From Alistipes sp. (GTDB taxonomy: Bacteria; Bacteroidota; Bacteroidia; Bacteroidales; Rikenellaceae), in NCBI GenBank assembly GCA_017505725.1, contig JAFVOR010000064.1, forward strand, positions 1 through 38,453: a stretch of 38,453 nucleotides of DNA. Direction: 5' to 3'. The notes beneath the pieces are model-generated. The model saw only the letters and a program-made list of their open reading frames with translations. It searched no databases and was not told the DNA's origin. The position numbers were made by a program, and so were the translations under genes. Position 1 is the stretch's first letter, and each line of letters begins with the position of its first letter. Shown one piece after another: positions 32,463-38,453 of this stretch.

Positions 32463-33050
32463 CTATACAATAGCGTATTTATAGATTTCGAATATGGCAT
32501 CTTCGTAAGAATCCATTTCGTCATATTCATATCCATTGATATAGTCTATCATCTCTTCTTCTGATTTGTCGCCTCTCTCGACCTCCATTTTAAAACACCA
32601 TTCTTGTATGGCATCTTCAATGCTGTCAAAATCGTCATAATACAAATCATCGAATGGGCCCCCAAAAGAATACACACAACACTTTTGAGTAAAGAACTCT
32701 CCTTCGTCATGAATGCGAAATATAACAGTTCCTGGCTCTTTCTCTCGGTAACTGATACTCATTTCATCGCCCAACACCTCATTAACTGCCCAGAAAAATT
32801 CGTGACATCCTGCCCACGCAGTATCAGTCTCTAATGTAAGCAAGTTTTCGTCTGGCTCATACACGGCATAGATAATGTTTCCTCGTACAGAAATCTGCTG
32901 ATTCTTATAGTCGATTCCGTAGTGTTCAGCCAAGTTTTTAAGCCAAACATCTTTGGTATTAACATCCATGGACACAAGGGTGTCCCATAAATTTTTTACT
33001 GCCTTTTGTAAGCCAGTAATCTTATAAATAGTATAGCAGTTGTTTGCCAT
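32463..33050 (-). CDS. Api92-like/DUF1281-type protein
   Basis: A 195-aa soluble acidic protein starting at the ATG at 33050 (MANNCYTIYKITGLQKAVKN). The opening 'MANNCYTIYKI-G' and the central TLETDTAWAGCHEFFWAVNE then FFTQKCCVYS resemble the ferredoxin-like-fold Api92/DUF1281 proteins carried on phages, plasmids and conjugative elements. The C-terminus is rich in Asp/Glu/Tyr (DSYEDAIFEIYKYAIV). The biochemical role of the family is unknown. Its presence supports a mobile-element origin for the right part of the window. It has its own terminator; no exact promoter was found in the 144-nt gap upstream. Confidence 0.6.
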   Translation of the reverse strand: MANNCYTIYKITGLQKAVKNLWDTLVSMDVNTKDVWLKNLAEHYGIDYKNQQISVRGNIIYAVYEPDENLLTLETDTAWAGCHEFFWAVNEVLGDEMSISYREKEPGTVIFRIHDEGEFFTQKCCVYSFGGPFDDLYYDDFDSIEDAIQEWCFKMEVERGDKSEEEMIDYINGYEYDEMDSYEDAIFEIYKYAIV

Positions 33051-33194
33051 ATTGATAAAAACGGTTAGCCTATACACCGAAAGGTTCAAAAAATTAAATT
33101 AAACTTATTCATGCTCTTTACTTTTTCTGTTTTTAGCGAATAACAGCGATATCACTCAAGGTATCAGGGTGTTGTTCAAACAAATCCCCACCCT

Positions 33195-33425
33195 TTACCT
33201 TTCTACTACATTAATTTTGAATCCACCACCAACAAACAAAACCTTTGCATTGTCATCTCCAAGATGATGTTCAATGACTTTCTGCCCGTTTGCTTTAAGA
33301 GATTTCATAATATCACAGTAGAGTTCTTTTACGCCATTAAGAGCTGCTCTTCTATTCTCATATTTACGAACCAAGCTCGTCGACATGGTGGAAAAATATA
33401 TTTCTACATACCAATTTTTATTCAT
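33195..33425 (-). CDS. Small hypothetical protein (76 aa)
   Basis: ATG at 33425 (MNKNWYVEIYFSTMSTSLVR); an in-frame earlier start lies inside the HNH gene. Its first 8 bp overlap the end of the NUMOD4-HNH gene, so translation is probably coupled. The body (KYENRRAALNGVKELYCDIM then VIEHHLGDDNAKVLFVGGGF) suggests a small alpha/beta protein. I recognise no family. A role accompanying the endonuclease is possible from position only. Confidence 0.6.
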   Translation of the reverse strand: MNKNWYVEIYFSTMSTSLVRKYENRRAALNGVKELYCDIMKSLKANGQKVIEHHLGDDNAKVLFVGGGFKINVVER

Positions 33426-33945
33426 ATCTCCATAATTCACCATCTATAACTTCAACTTCTGACACTCCAAGTCTTGGTGAGGCAGATACAGTTTTCGAAG
33501 TGCGTTTGCTCTTTCTCTTCTTCTTTGGTTTAAATTCCACCCACTCCAGATTATCAGCACGATTATCTGTAAGCCTACCATTGATGTGCTTAACGAAAGT
33601 ATAACCCCCTGGATTAGGGACAAAAGCCTTAGCAACCAGTATATGAACTGCAATGTTTTTTAGCGATTTATCGTCGCCTTTGTGCTTGAGATTTGCTCTA
33701 AGATAATCCCCATACTTGGTACATGATACTGGTCTCTTGTCTGACTTGTCTGCAAATCTAAGATGCCCTAAAAAAGAAACCTCATATCTTCCCTCAAAGC
33801 CTTCGATATCACGCCATACATCAATGTTCGCTTCTTCGCAGATTGTTTCACTGACGAGTTCTTCAGCGATCTTTACATCTTTAACCAAATCGTTAAGGTT
33901 AGTTGCTGTGGTTGCAGTCTCTCCCGCTGTCATAATTGTGTTCAT
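33418..33945 (-). CDS. NUMOD4-HNH endonuclease
   Basis: A 175-aa protein. A NUMOD4 motif at residues ~44-90 (DVWRDIEGFEGRYEVSFLGH) precedes an HNH_3-type nuclease core at ~102-138 (VHILVAKAFVPN, then KHINGRLTDNRADNLEWV; His and Asn ligands visible). A basic tail follows (KPKKKRKSKRTSK). Such proteins are phage or intron homing endonucleases or DNA-nicking enzymes of mobile elements. The first ~40 residues are an unrelated helical segment. It lies 19 bp after the 111-aa gene stop and overlaps the 76-aa gene. No intron boundaries are seen around it, so it is free-standing. Confidence 0.9.
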   Translation of the reverse strand: MNTIMTAGETATTATNLNDLVKDVKIAEELVSETICEEANIDVWRDIEGFEGRYEVSFLGHLRFADKSDKRPVSCTKYGDYLRANLKHKGDDKSLKNIAVHILVAKAFVPNPGGYTFVKHINGRLTDNRADNLEWVEFKPKKKRKSKRTSKTVSASPRLGVSEVEVIDGELWRYE

Positions 33946-33964
33946 AATATTTTATTTTTAAAAG

Positions 33965-34300
33965 TTATTTAATCCTTGTGTTTCTGCTCGCTTTACCTTT
34001 TGTCGAGCACTTGTAAGTTCCTGTCACGATTTCCTCCCAGTTGTTAAGAATCTCTGCTTGCAGATTACTCATCTTGTTGATGAGGAGATATTTATTCTCC
34101 GTGCAGTAATCATCGTAAAAAGAATACTTGAACCAAAAGTGGCGAGTGTAATCCCTAAAGCAGACCAGAACTTCTCCTCTGAAATCTTCTTTCATATAAT
34201 CCTTGCAAATTTCAAGTTTGCTGTTCAGGAGAATGCACCCCTCGATTTTACGCAGTTTGTCAAGATATCTGACGACTGCAATTCTTTCATAATGCTCCAT
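33965..34300 (-). CDS. Hypothetical protein (111 aa)
   Basis: ATG at 34300 (MEHYERIAVVRYLDKLRKIE); a longer frame up to 34387 would overlap the promoter box. Soluble, mixed charge, rich in aromatic residues (CFRDYTRHFWFKYSFYDDYC, ~53-72), with a basic C-terminus (KCSTKGKASRNTRIK). No domain recognised. It is the first gene of a likely transcript continuing into the NUMOD4-HNH and 76-aa genes. Confidence 0.65.
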   Translation of the reverse strand: MEHYERIAVVRYLDKLRKIEGCILLNSKLEICKDYMKEDFRGEVLVCFRDYTRHFWFKYSFYDDYCTENKYLLINKMSNLQAEILNNWEEIVTGTYKCSTKGKASRNTRIK

Positions 34301-34604
34301 AGTCAAATAGTTTTTATATGTTTTATACTCCGTTTTACTATCAAGTTTTGTTCTTTCCTTAACCCGACAGTGCAAAGGTATGGACATAAAAAACCCTGTG
34401 CTACTTGAAGTTAGACAGGTTTAATTTTTAACTAACTGATTTTCAGCGTTAATTTTTACGAAAATTACGAAATTCTACATAGAAGACTACATAGAGGTCG
34501 TAATTAAGCCTATTTGCCAACGAGTGTAAAAGGGGACAATACATTTGATGGTAAAGTGCTGGTGCCTCTCACTATACAAAGATATGTTGCGGACAACGAA
34601 ACAA
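34301..34604. other. Intergenic region with one promoter element
   Basis: AT-rich stretch between two minus-strand transcripts. Apart from the -7 box at 34373-34380, I see no ORF of note, no strong hairpin and no repeat. Confidence 0.5.
34373..34380 (-). promoter_or_regulatory. -7 element for the 111-aa/HNH/76-aa transcript
   Basis: The minus strand reads TACCTTTG followed by CAC, an exact TAnnTTTG match, ~73 nt upstream of the ATG at 34300. No -33 TTTG is seen at the right distance. Confidence 0.5.
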
Positions 34605-34640
34605 GCGTATGCTATGAGCTACATAAAGCCCTGCATACGC
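34605..34640 (-). terminator. Hairpin after the Sel1-repeat gene
   Basis: GCGTATGC (34605-34612) pairs with GCATACGC (34633-34640) around a 20-nt loop, followed on the minus strand by TTGTTTCG. It lies 6 nt beyond the stop at 34647. A weak terminator. Confidence 0.55.
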
Positions 34641-34646
34641 CTTTTC

Positions 34647-35627
34647 TTATTCTTTATCCAATTCTTTCAAAGCCTTAATAGCCTCTGCAAGTCCTTGTTC
34701 TGCTGCCAGTCTATACCATTTTGCCGCCTCGGTACGATCAACTTTCACTCCTTTCCCTTGAGAATAACAACGACCGAGCCAATATCGACCTACTGCATTT
34801 CCCAATTTAGCAGCTTGACGAAACCATTTTACAGCCTCGGCATAATCTTGTGGTATTCCTTCAACTCCCCAATAATAGTATGCCCCGATATAACACTGAG
34901 CTTCGGCATTTGCCATTTTTGCAGGGAAACGAAACCAATGTAGAGCCTCCGTGTAATCTTTCTTTACGCCATCTCCTCGTTGATATGCTATGGCCAGATT
35001 GAAGTGTGCGGGCCAATATCCACTTTCAGCTGCAAGTCGATACCATTTTACGGCTTCAACAAAATCTTGTTCCACGCCCAACCCCTCACCATAAAACGCT
35101 CCAAGATTAAATTGAGCCAGATGTTCTCCTCGCTCGGCAGCAAACAAATACCACTTTGCAGCCTCACTATAATTCTCTTTTTCGCCGTAAATATCGCCGA
35201 GATATAACGCCGCCGTTCCTGAACCTTGCTCGGCTGCCAAACTAAACCATTTTATTGCCGTTGAATAGTCCTGCGCTACAACTTCACCTTCTTTATAGAA
35301 TTTACCGAGTTTGAATTGTATTTCCATATCACCCGACTCCGCAGCAAGGCAATACCATTTCAAAGCCTCTGAATAGTCTTGTTGAACACCTTGACCAATT
35401 TCATAATATTTTCCTATTTGGGCACATTGTGGATTTGACTTACCCGCCTTGACTATAAAACGATACCAATCATCAGCTTGGTCATAGTTTCCCTTTCGAT
35501 AGTAGACATTGGCAACATATAGCCACTCTTCAATATCTTTATTCTTGCGAATTTGTTCTAATGTGTCGATAAACAACTGCTCGCCTTCGGTGGCGCGCTC
35601 GATTATCAGTTCGATCTGTCTATTCAT
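34647..35627 (-). CDS. Sel1-repeat (SLR/TPR-like) protein
   Basis: A ~326-aa soluble protein, taken from the ATG at 35627; ATGs at 35636 and 35648 are alternatives. After a short helical N-terminus come about eight Sel1-like repeats of ~36 aa, each with an A--LG--Y--G-GV--DY-EA-KWY--AAE-G pattern (e.g. YYEIGQGVQQDYSEALKWYC, then YGEGLGVEQDFVEAVKWYRL). Sel1 repeats form alpha-solenoids used as protein-protein scaffolds, often in signalling or host interaction. There is no signal peptide. It overlaps the end of the two-TM gene by 8 bp, so the two are translationally coupled and their products may interact. It is the last gene of a three-gene operon. Confidence 0.9.
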   Translation of the reverse strand: MNRQIELIIERATEGEQLFIDTLEQIRKNKDIEEWLYVANVYYRKGNYDQADDWYRFIVKAGKSNPQCAQIGKYYEIGQGVQQDYSEALKWYCLAAESGDMEIQFKLGKFYKEGEVVAQDYSTAIKWFSLAAEQGSGTAALYLGDIYGEKENYSEAAKWYLFAAERGEHLAQFNLGAFYGEGLGVEQDFVEAVKWYRLAAESGYWPAHFNLAIAYQRGDGVKKDYTEALHWFRFPAKMANAEAQCYIGAYYYWGVEGIPQDYAEAVKWFRQAAKLGNAVGRYWLGRCYSQGKGVKVDRTEAAKWYRLAAEQGLAEAIKALKELDKE

Positions 35628-36702
35628 AATCCTCATCTCCCTCCTCAAAGGCTTGGGCGGTTGTCAAAAGTTTGTTTCGGATCCCTTCTTCTTTGGATGA
35701 TGCCTCTTGTCTTAACCGTGATATATAGCGATTGCTGTTCCAATAGCGGATAAAATAAATAAGTAGTAGTATTGCAAGAATACCTAACAGATATAAATAT
35801 ATATCGCTGCTATAATTGGTGAGGGCGACCTCATTTTCGGCTTTACGGAACCAATTGCCGACGGACGTTCCCGCATTGGAAAACACGCGCCATATCCAAA
35901 TAAAGAAAGCAATAACCATTGTTCCAAAAACACTCGCCGTACTCGATACTTTTAGTTGTTTGGCATTCTCTTTTTGTTGATAAACAACACTTGCCCATTC
36001 ATCTTGGGTATAATGATCGGTTATATCGTCTGCATAGCGTTCGATCAATCCGGCTATGATGTCGGATTTCCCGATAAGTTTCTTGTGTTTCGCTAATTTG
36101 CCTATCAACGAATAGATGGTTTCAATAAACTCCTCTTGTTTCTGTCGAAGTGCAGACTCTTTATTCCACCACCGCATAAACTTCAACAGTAATCCGTCTT
36201 TGCCCTTTGCCTGCTCTTTCATCAAAGAGTTAACTACGGCTTTCTTCATCGTTGCTTTTGCGGTTACTTTTGCGGCTGTTCCCGTGCCTGCCGTAGTGGC
36301 AGCAACTGCCACATCTGCCACACTCTCTCCTAATGTTAAAATGGCTTCCTCCATTAGGCTTTCGTATTCTGAACGTTGCACAGCGGTATCATAGTCTATT
36401 TTTGCCTGCATGAAGAATACATAGTTATTAATCATAACCGTTGTTTTCTCTCTAATCAACTCGCGCTCTTTTGTCGAATCGGTCATCTTGATTGCTTTGC
36501 GAACATTGGCAAACAACAAGTCAAAAGAGCTGTCATACAATTTGGGAGATTGCACATATTTCAGCACCTGTATCTGTGCATTAAGTGCAGCTGCCAACGA
36601 TTCATTTGCAGTTTCGGCAATTTGCTGCAACGCAACCTCCACATCTTGTATATTTTGTGCTTTGGTAAGTTGCGCCGTAGGTGTAGTAGTTATTTCGCTC
36701 AT
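35620..36702 (-). CDS. Two-transmembrane-segment protein of unknown function
   Basis: A 360-aa protein. The N-terminal ~240 residues are helical and largely soluble: a QNIQDVEVALQQIAETANES coiled-coil-like start, an Ala/Thr-rich small-residue stretch ~128-152 (ESVADVAVAATTAGTGTAAK) that may be a membrane-active or glycine-zipper-like segment, and WWNKESALRQKQEEFIETIY. Two clear membrane helices follow: ~254-274 (GTMVIAFFIWIWRVF) and ~302-322 (YLYLLGILAILLLIYFIRYW). The C-terminal tail is acidic (AFEEGDEDYE). No family recognised. It begins 15 bp after the 75-aa gene and overlaps the Sel1 gene; the arrangement suggests a membrane complex with a scaffold partner. Confidence 0.8.
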   Translation of the reverse strand: MSEITTTPTAQLTKAQNIQDVEVALQQIAETANESLAAALNAQIQVLKYVQSPKLYDSSFDLLFANVRKAIKMTDSTKERELIREKTTVMINNYVFFMQAKIDYDTAVQRSEYESLMEEAILTLGESVADVAVAATTAGTGTAAKVTAKATMKKAVVNSLMKEQAKGKDGLLLKFMRWWNKESALRQKQEEFIETIYSLIGKLAKHKKLIGKSDIIAGLIERYADDITDHYTQDEWASVVYQQKENAKQLKVSSTASVFGTMVIAFFIWIWRVFSNAGTSVGNWFRKAENEVALTNYSSDIYLYLLGILAILLLIYFIRYWNSNRYISRLRQEASSKEEGIRNKLLTTAQAFEEGDEDYE

Positions 36703-36717
36703 AAAAATTTATGTTTT

Positions 36718-36945
36718 TTATTTAACTTCCTCAATATCGAAACAGCCCGGCCAAATTGGCGACCAAGCATACTTTGCGTTTATATCAATACCATACTTAT
36801 TCATAAACATACGGCGCACAAACTCAAAACCCTCACCATGGCGTGGTGTCAATCCGCAACGAATAGGTACCTCTATTGACATACCCTCTACAAGTCCGAC
36901 CTCTCTAATGCTTCGTCTAACTCGAATAATGTAGGTTTGTACCAT
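36718..36945 (-). CDS. Small conserved-looking protein (75 aa)
   Basis: ATG at 36945 (MVQTYIIRVRRSIREVGLVE). It has the feel of a compact alpha/beta protein: an IIRV strand, VEGMSIEVPIRCG, then EFVRRMFMNKYGIDINAKYA and a WSPIWPGCFDIEEVK end. No signal peptide or TM segment. It leads the operon with the two-TM and Sel1 genes (15-bp gap). The family is not recognised. No exact promoter lies in the ~60 nt upstream. Confidence 0.7.
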   Translation of the reverse strand: MVQTYIIRVRRSIREVGLVEGMSIEVPIRCGLTPRHGEGFEFVRRMFMNKYGIDINAKYAWSPIWPGCFDIEEVK

Positions 36946-37003
36946 AACTAAACAACATAATATTTACTTACCGTAACAACTCCTATGCGGTGGGTTAGTA
37001 AAA

Positions 37004-37092
37004 ACAAGAAAGTGTGGAGCTGACTTCCGTTTATCTAACGAGAGGCTCTGGAATGCCCAACTAAAAATAAACGATTACAAGACCCCACACTT
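37004..37092 (-). other. Large nested stem-loop after the 50-codon ORF
   Basis: On the minus strand AAGTGTGG (37085-37092) pairs with CCACACTT (37010-37017), and inside it CGTTTAT (37067-37073) pairs with ATAAACG (37028-37034). TCTTGTTTTTAC follows. The outer left arm overlaps the last codons of the small ORF. It could be a terminator or part of a structured RNA. Confidence 0.45.
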
Positions 37093-37227
37093 GAATAGTA
37101 TGGGGTAGGTACACGCAAGAAACGTGTATAGCCACATAACTATACAAGAAATGAGTGTTGTCGTTATCCTTTTAGTTGTGAAATTTTCCAGATTTCTCGT
37201 TAAGGATAAAAGCGAATACACTTTCAT
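37075..37227 (-). CDS. Possible 50-aa membrane peptide
   Basis: ATG at 37227, stop TAA at 37075. It begins MKVYSLLSLTRNLENFTTKR and has a hydrophobic segment (~26-45, TTLISCIVMWLYTFLAC) near the C-terminus. It is placed ~35 nt downstream of a good promoter match and followed by a large stem-loop. Size and layout are like type I toxins, but the sequence matches none I know and the open frame could be chance. Two short hairpins (ACCCCA/TGGGGT at 37082-37106; TACACG/CGTGTA at 37110-37128) fall within its 3' half, which is unusual for chance coding DNA and could mean the segment is RNA only. Confidence 0.3.
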   Translation of the reverse strand: MKVYSLLSLTRNLENFTTKRITTTLISCIVMWLYTFLACTYPILFKCGVL

Positions 37228-37268
37228 CAAATATGTAGTTGCCGAGGGTATAAACACCCACAGCACCA

Positions 37269-37299
37269 CAAAATTAGTTAATTTTTCGCAATTTACAAC
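37269..37299 (-). promoter_or_regulatory. Promoter reading into the 37.0-37.26 kb segment
   Basis: The minus strand carries GTTG (37296-37299), a 19-nt spacer and TAATTTTG (37269-37276), one mismatch from consensus at -33. The predicted start is near 37262. Confidence 0.6.
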
Positions 37300-37330
37300 A
37301 CTCATGCAGAATCTTGTTCGGATATGATAC

Positions 37331-37363
37331 AAAAATTCGCCTCCCACCATGGCGAGAGGCGAA
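37331..37363 (-). terminator. Rho-independent terminator
   Basis: TTCGCCTC (37336-37343) pairs with GAGGCGAA (37356-37363) around a 12-nt loop. The minus strand continues TTTTTGTATC. It ends whatever is transcribed from the right, either the partial gene at 37668 or an RNA from 37370-37660. Confidence 0.8.
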
Positions 37364-37627
37364 ATCATAAAGGTATATTTATTATTTATACTTAATTTAG
37401 ACTACATAAAAGCTTACATGAGAGAAGTTAAATCTTCGCAAAATCAAGGTTTAGACGATTTTTGCTCGGACAACCAGTCCGCATCTAAACAACTTAACAC
37501 ATTACAAATCAAACACTTCTTAAAATACTGCGTTGGCAGTATTTTAGAGAGGGCCTAACTCTTCGTTGCACAGGACTTAATTTTGTTTTTTAACTACTTG
37601 ATATGTAGTGAAATAATTTTTTTAAGC
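37364..37627. other. Non-coding stretch with several stem-loops
   Basis: No gene is supported here. Pairings seen: GTTTAGA/TCTAAAC enclosing CGGAC/GTCCG (about 37450-37496), and a perfect 11-bp hairpin with a GTTG loop (37521-37531 with 37536-37546). The density of pairing suggests a structured RNA between the partial gene and the terminator at 37331-37363. Confidence 0.4.
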
Positions 37628-37665
37628 GGGGAATTTTTGGGGAAGCATTGGGGGAATATAAGGGG
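37628..37665 (+). other. Four-tract G-quadruplex-like motif
   Basis: Four G-runs of 4, 4, 5 and 4 bases are separated by exactly 7 nt each (AATTTTT, AAGCATT, AATATAA) on the plus strand. Read on the minus strand it is a ~11-nt periodic TTCCCC repeat lying 2 nt beyond the stop codon at 37668. Confidence 0.7.
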
Positions 37666-37667
37666 AA

Positions 37668-38453
37668 TTAGCGAAATCCCTTCATTGACTCCCAAACCGC
37701 CTTGTCATTAGGATCCTCACCAAACTTATCCATAAGACGCAGGCATTTGTTGCGTTTCAATGTATTCTCCTCCTCTATCTCCCAGAATAACAAGCATAAA
37801 TCTCTGAATCGCTCTTGACGCAAAAATTTATGCTCACCTGCAGCATCGTTATGATAGCAGAATCTGGCATTGAGGTATTTATAATTGATTTCCTCCTGAA
37901 ACTTATAACAAAGAGCGGCTTGTTGCGACTTATTTAGTTTATCCACTTTAAAATGCTTGCGGATTTTTTTCAGGAAACCTTCTACGGTATTACGGCACTG
38001 AAATTTTGAGCACATCTCTTCAAGGATTTGCTCATTATTTTTCGGCTTATGCTTATCCAGCCCCTTACATACAAACCCAAAAATAGCACTTAATTGATGC
38101 TTTACTTTTTTGAGCGAGACCAGACCAATTTTGGAACGATACAATACCCATACAAGATGATTGAAAATATTCTTAACACTCAATATGTATTTGTGGAGAG
38201 CAACAAACAGTTTAAAGTCCTCTTCGGTTCTAAAGTATCCTTGTGATTTTAAGATTGCTATGATTGTATCCTTATCATTTTTTGGAACACCTTCCAGTCT
38301 TTCCCTTATCTCGTCGTGTGCCTCCAATCCTTCATCGAACTTCCTAATAATACTATCTGGTATCAAAGAGAAGAAATCCTTCAACACTTTTTTTAGATAC
38401 GCCTCTGCCCTTATTTTACCTCTATTGTCTTTATCTTGAAGCAAATGTTTATA
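37668..38453 (-). CDS. Uncharacterised protein, 5'-truncated by the window edge
   Basis: The frame is open to the last base of the window, and the first possible in-frame start seen (a TTG near 38444) is not convincing, so the true N-terminus lies outside. At least 261 residues are visible: soluble, Lys-rich and mostly helical (AYLKKVLKDFFSLIPDSIIR, later FLKKIRKHFKVDKLNKSQQA, and NKCLRLMDKFGEDPNDKAVW). There is no catalytic motif I recognise. AT-rich composition and Lys-rich helices are typical of accessory genes of Bacteroidales integrative elements. It ends next to the G-run motif. Confidence 0.75.
   Translation of the reverse strand, partial: YKHLLQDKDNRGKIRAEAYLKKVLKDFFSLIPDSIIRKFDEGLEAHDEIRERLEGVPKNDKDTIIAILKSQGYFRTEEDFKLFVALHKYILSVKNIFNHLVWVLYRSKIGLVSLKKVKHQLSAIFGFVCKGLDKHKPKNNEQILEEMCSKFQCRNTVEGFLKKIRKHFKVDKLNKSQQAALCYKFQEEINYKYLNARFCYHNDAAGEHKFLRQERFRDLCLLFWEIEEENTLKRNKCLRLMDKFGEDPNDKAVWESMKGFR

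Noticed and set aside
37349-37558. 69-codon plus-strand ORF ending at the 11-bp hairpin
   Set aside because: No promoter match, starts inside a terminator stem and covers paired segments better explained as structured RNA. A shorter 46-aa version cannot be fully excluded.
1-38453. CRISPR array, rRNA, insertion sequence or prophage structural genes
   Set aside because: No regularly spaced direct repeats, rRNA signatures, transposases, capsid, tail or terminase genes were seen in reading the window.

Overview
The window reads as a chromosome segment of a gut-type Bacteroidales bacterium, with an Alistipes/Rikenellaceae-like relative as the best guess. Support comes from SusC/SusD, fimbrillin, FISUMP, BACON and DUF5689 surface lipoproteins with acidic residues just after the lipobox Cys. 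Several exact Bacteroidetes promoters (TTTG-N19/20-TAnnTTTG) and GC-rich core genes also fit. The genus is an inference; no rRNA or ribosomal protein marker is present.

Layout. 1-1.4 kb (+): two housekeeping genes, a TrmH/SpoU RNA methyltransferase and a Maf nucleotide pyrophosphatase. 1.4-4.7 kb (-): a compact accessory block. It holds an uncharacterised 165-aa protein, then a 138-nt strongly structured RNA closed by an 11-bp terminal stem, then a 403-aa stand-alone reverse transcriptase (RT). Beside them is a membrane-anchored TIR-domain protein with its own promoter and terminator. This block is the best candidate for an undescribed, probably anti-phage, system.

4.7-10.7 kb (-): a four-gene operon with a clear promoter and terminator: a RidA/chorismatase-like protein, DUF1549/DUF1553, DUF1501 and a PPC-domain exported protein. 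This set is more familiar from Planctomycetes and Verrucomicrobia. 10.9-12.7 kb (+): tRNA-Leu(CAA), then a relatively AT-rich archaeal-type ATPase (DUF234 family).

12.9-29.3 kb (-): a nine-gene surface-uptake locus ending at a perfect 32-nt palindrome. In transcription order it encodes a fimbrillin-like/FISUMP lipoprotein, a BACON lipoprotein, an endonuclease/exonuclease/phosphatase (EEP) lipoprotein, SusC, SusD, two BACON-DUF5689 lipoproteins, a metallo-beta-lactamase-fold hydrolase and a second EEP enzyme. There is no glycoside hydrolase, so the substrate may be a phosphodiester (nucleic acid, phospholipid or phosphoglycan) rather than a plain glycan. 29.6-32.1 kb (-): a second fimbrillin/FISUMP-type lipoprotein preceded by a 47-codon gene.

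32.1-38.45 kb (-): an AT-richer accessory region. It has a 34-codon gene containing a run of nine G, an Api92-like protein, a NUMOD4-HNH endonuclease, small unknown genes, a three-gene operon (75-aa protein, two-TM protein, Sel1-repeat protein), a 0.7-kb mostly non-coding stretch rich in hairpins with one possible 50-aa membrane peptide, a four-tract G-quadruplex-like motif, and an unknown gene running off the right edge. No integrase, relaxase or transposase is visible.
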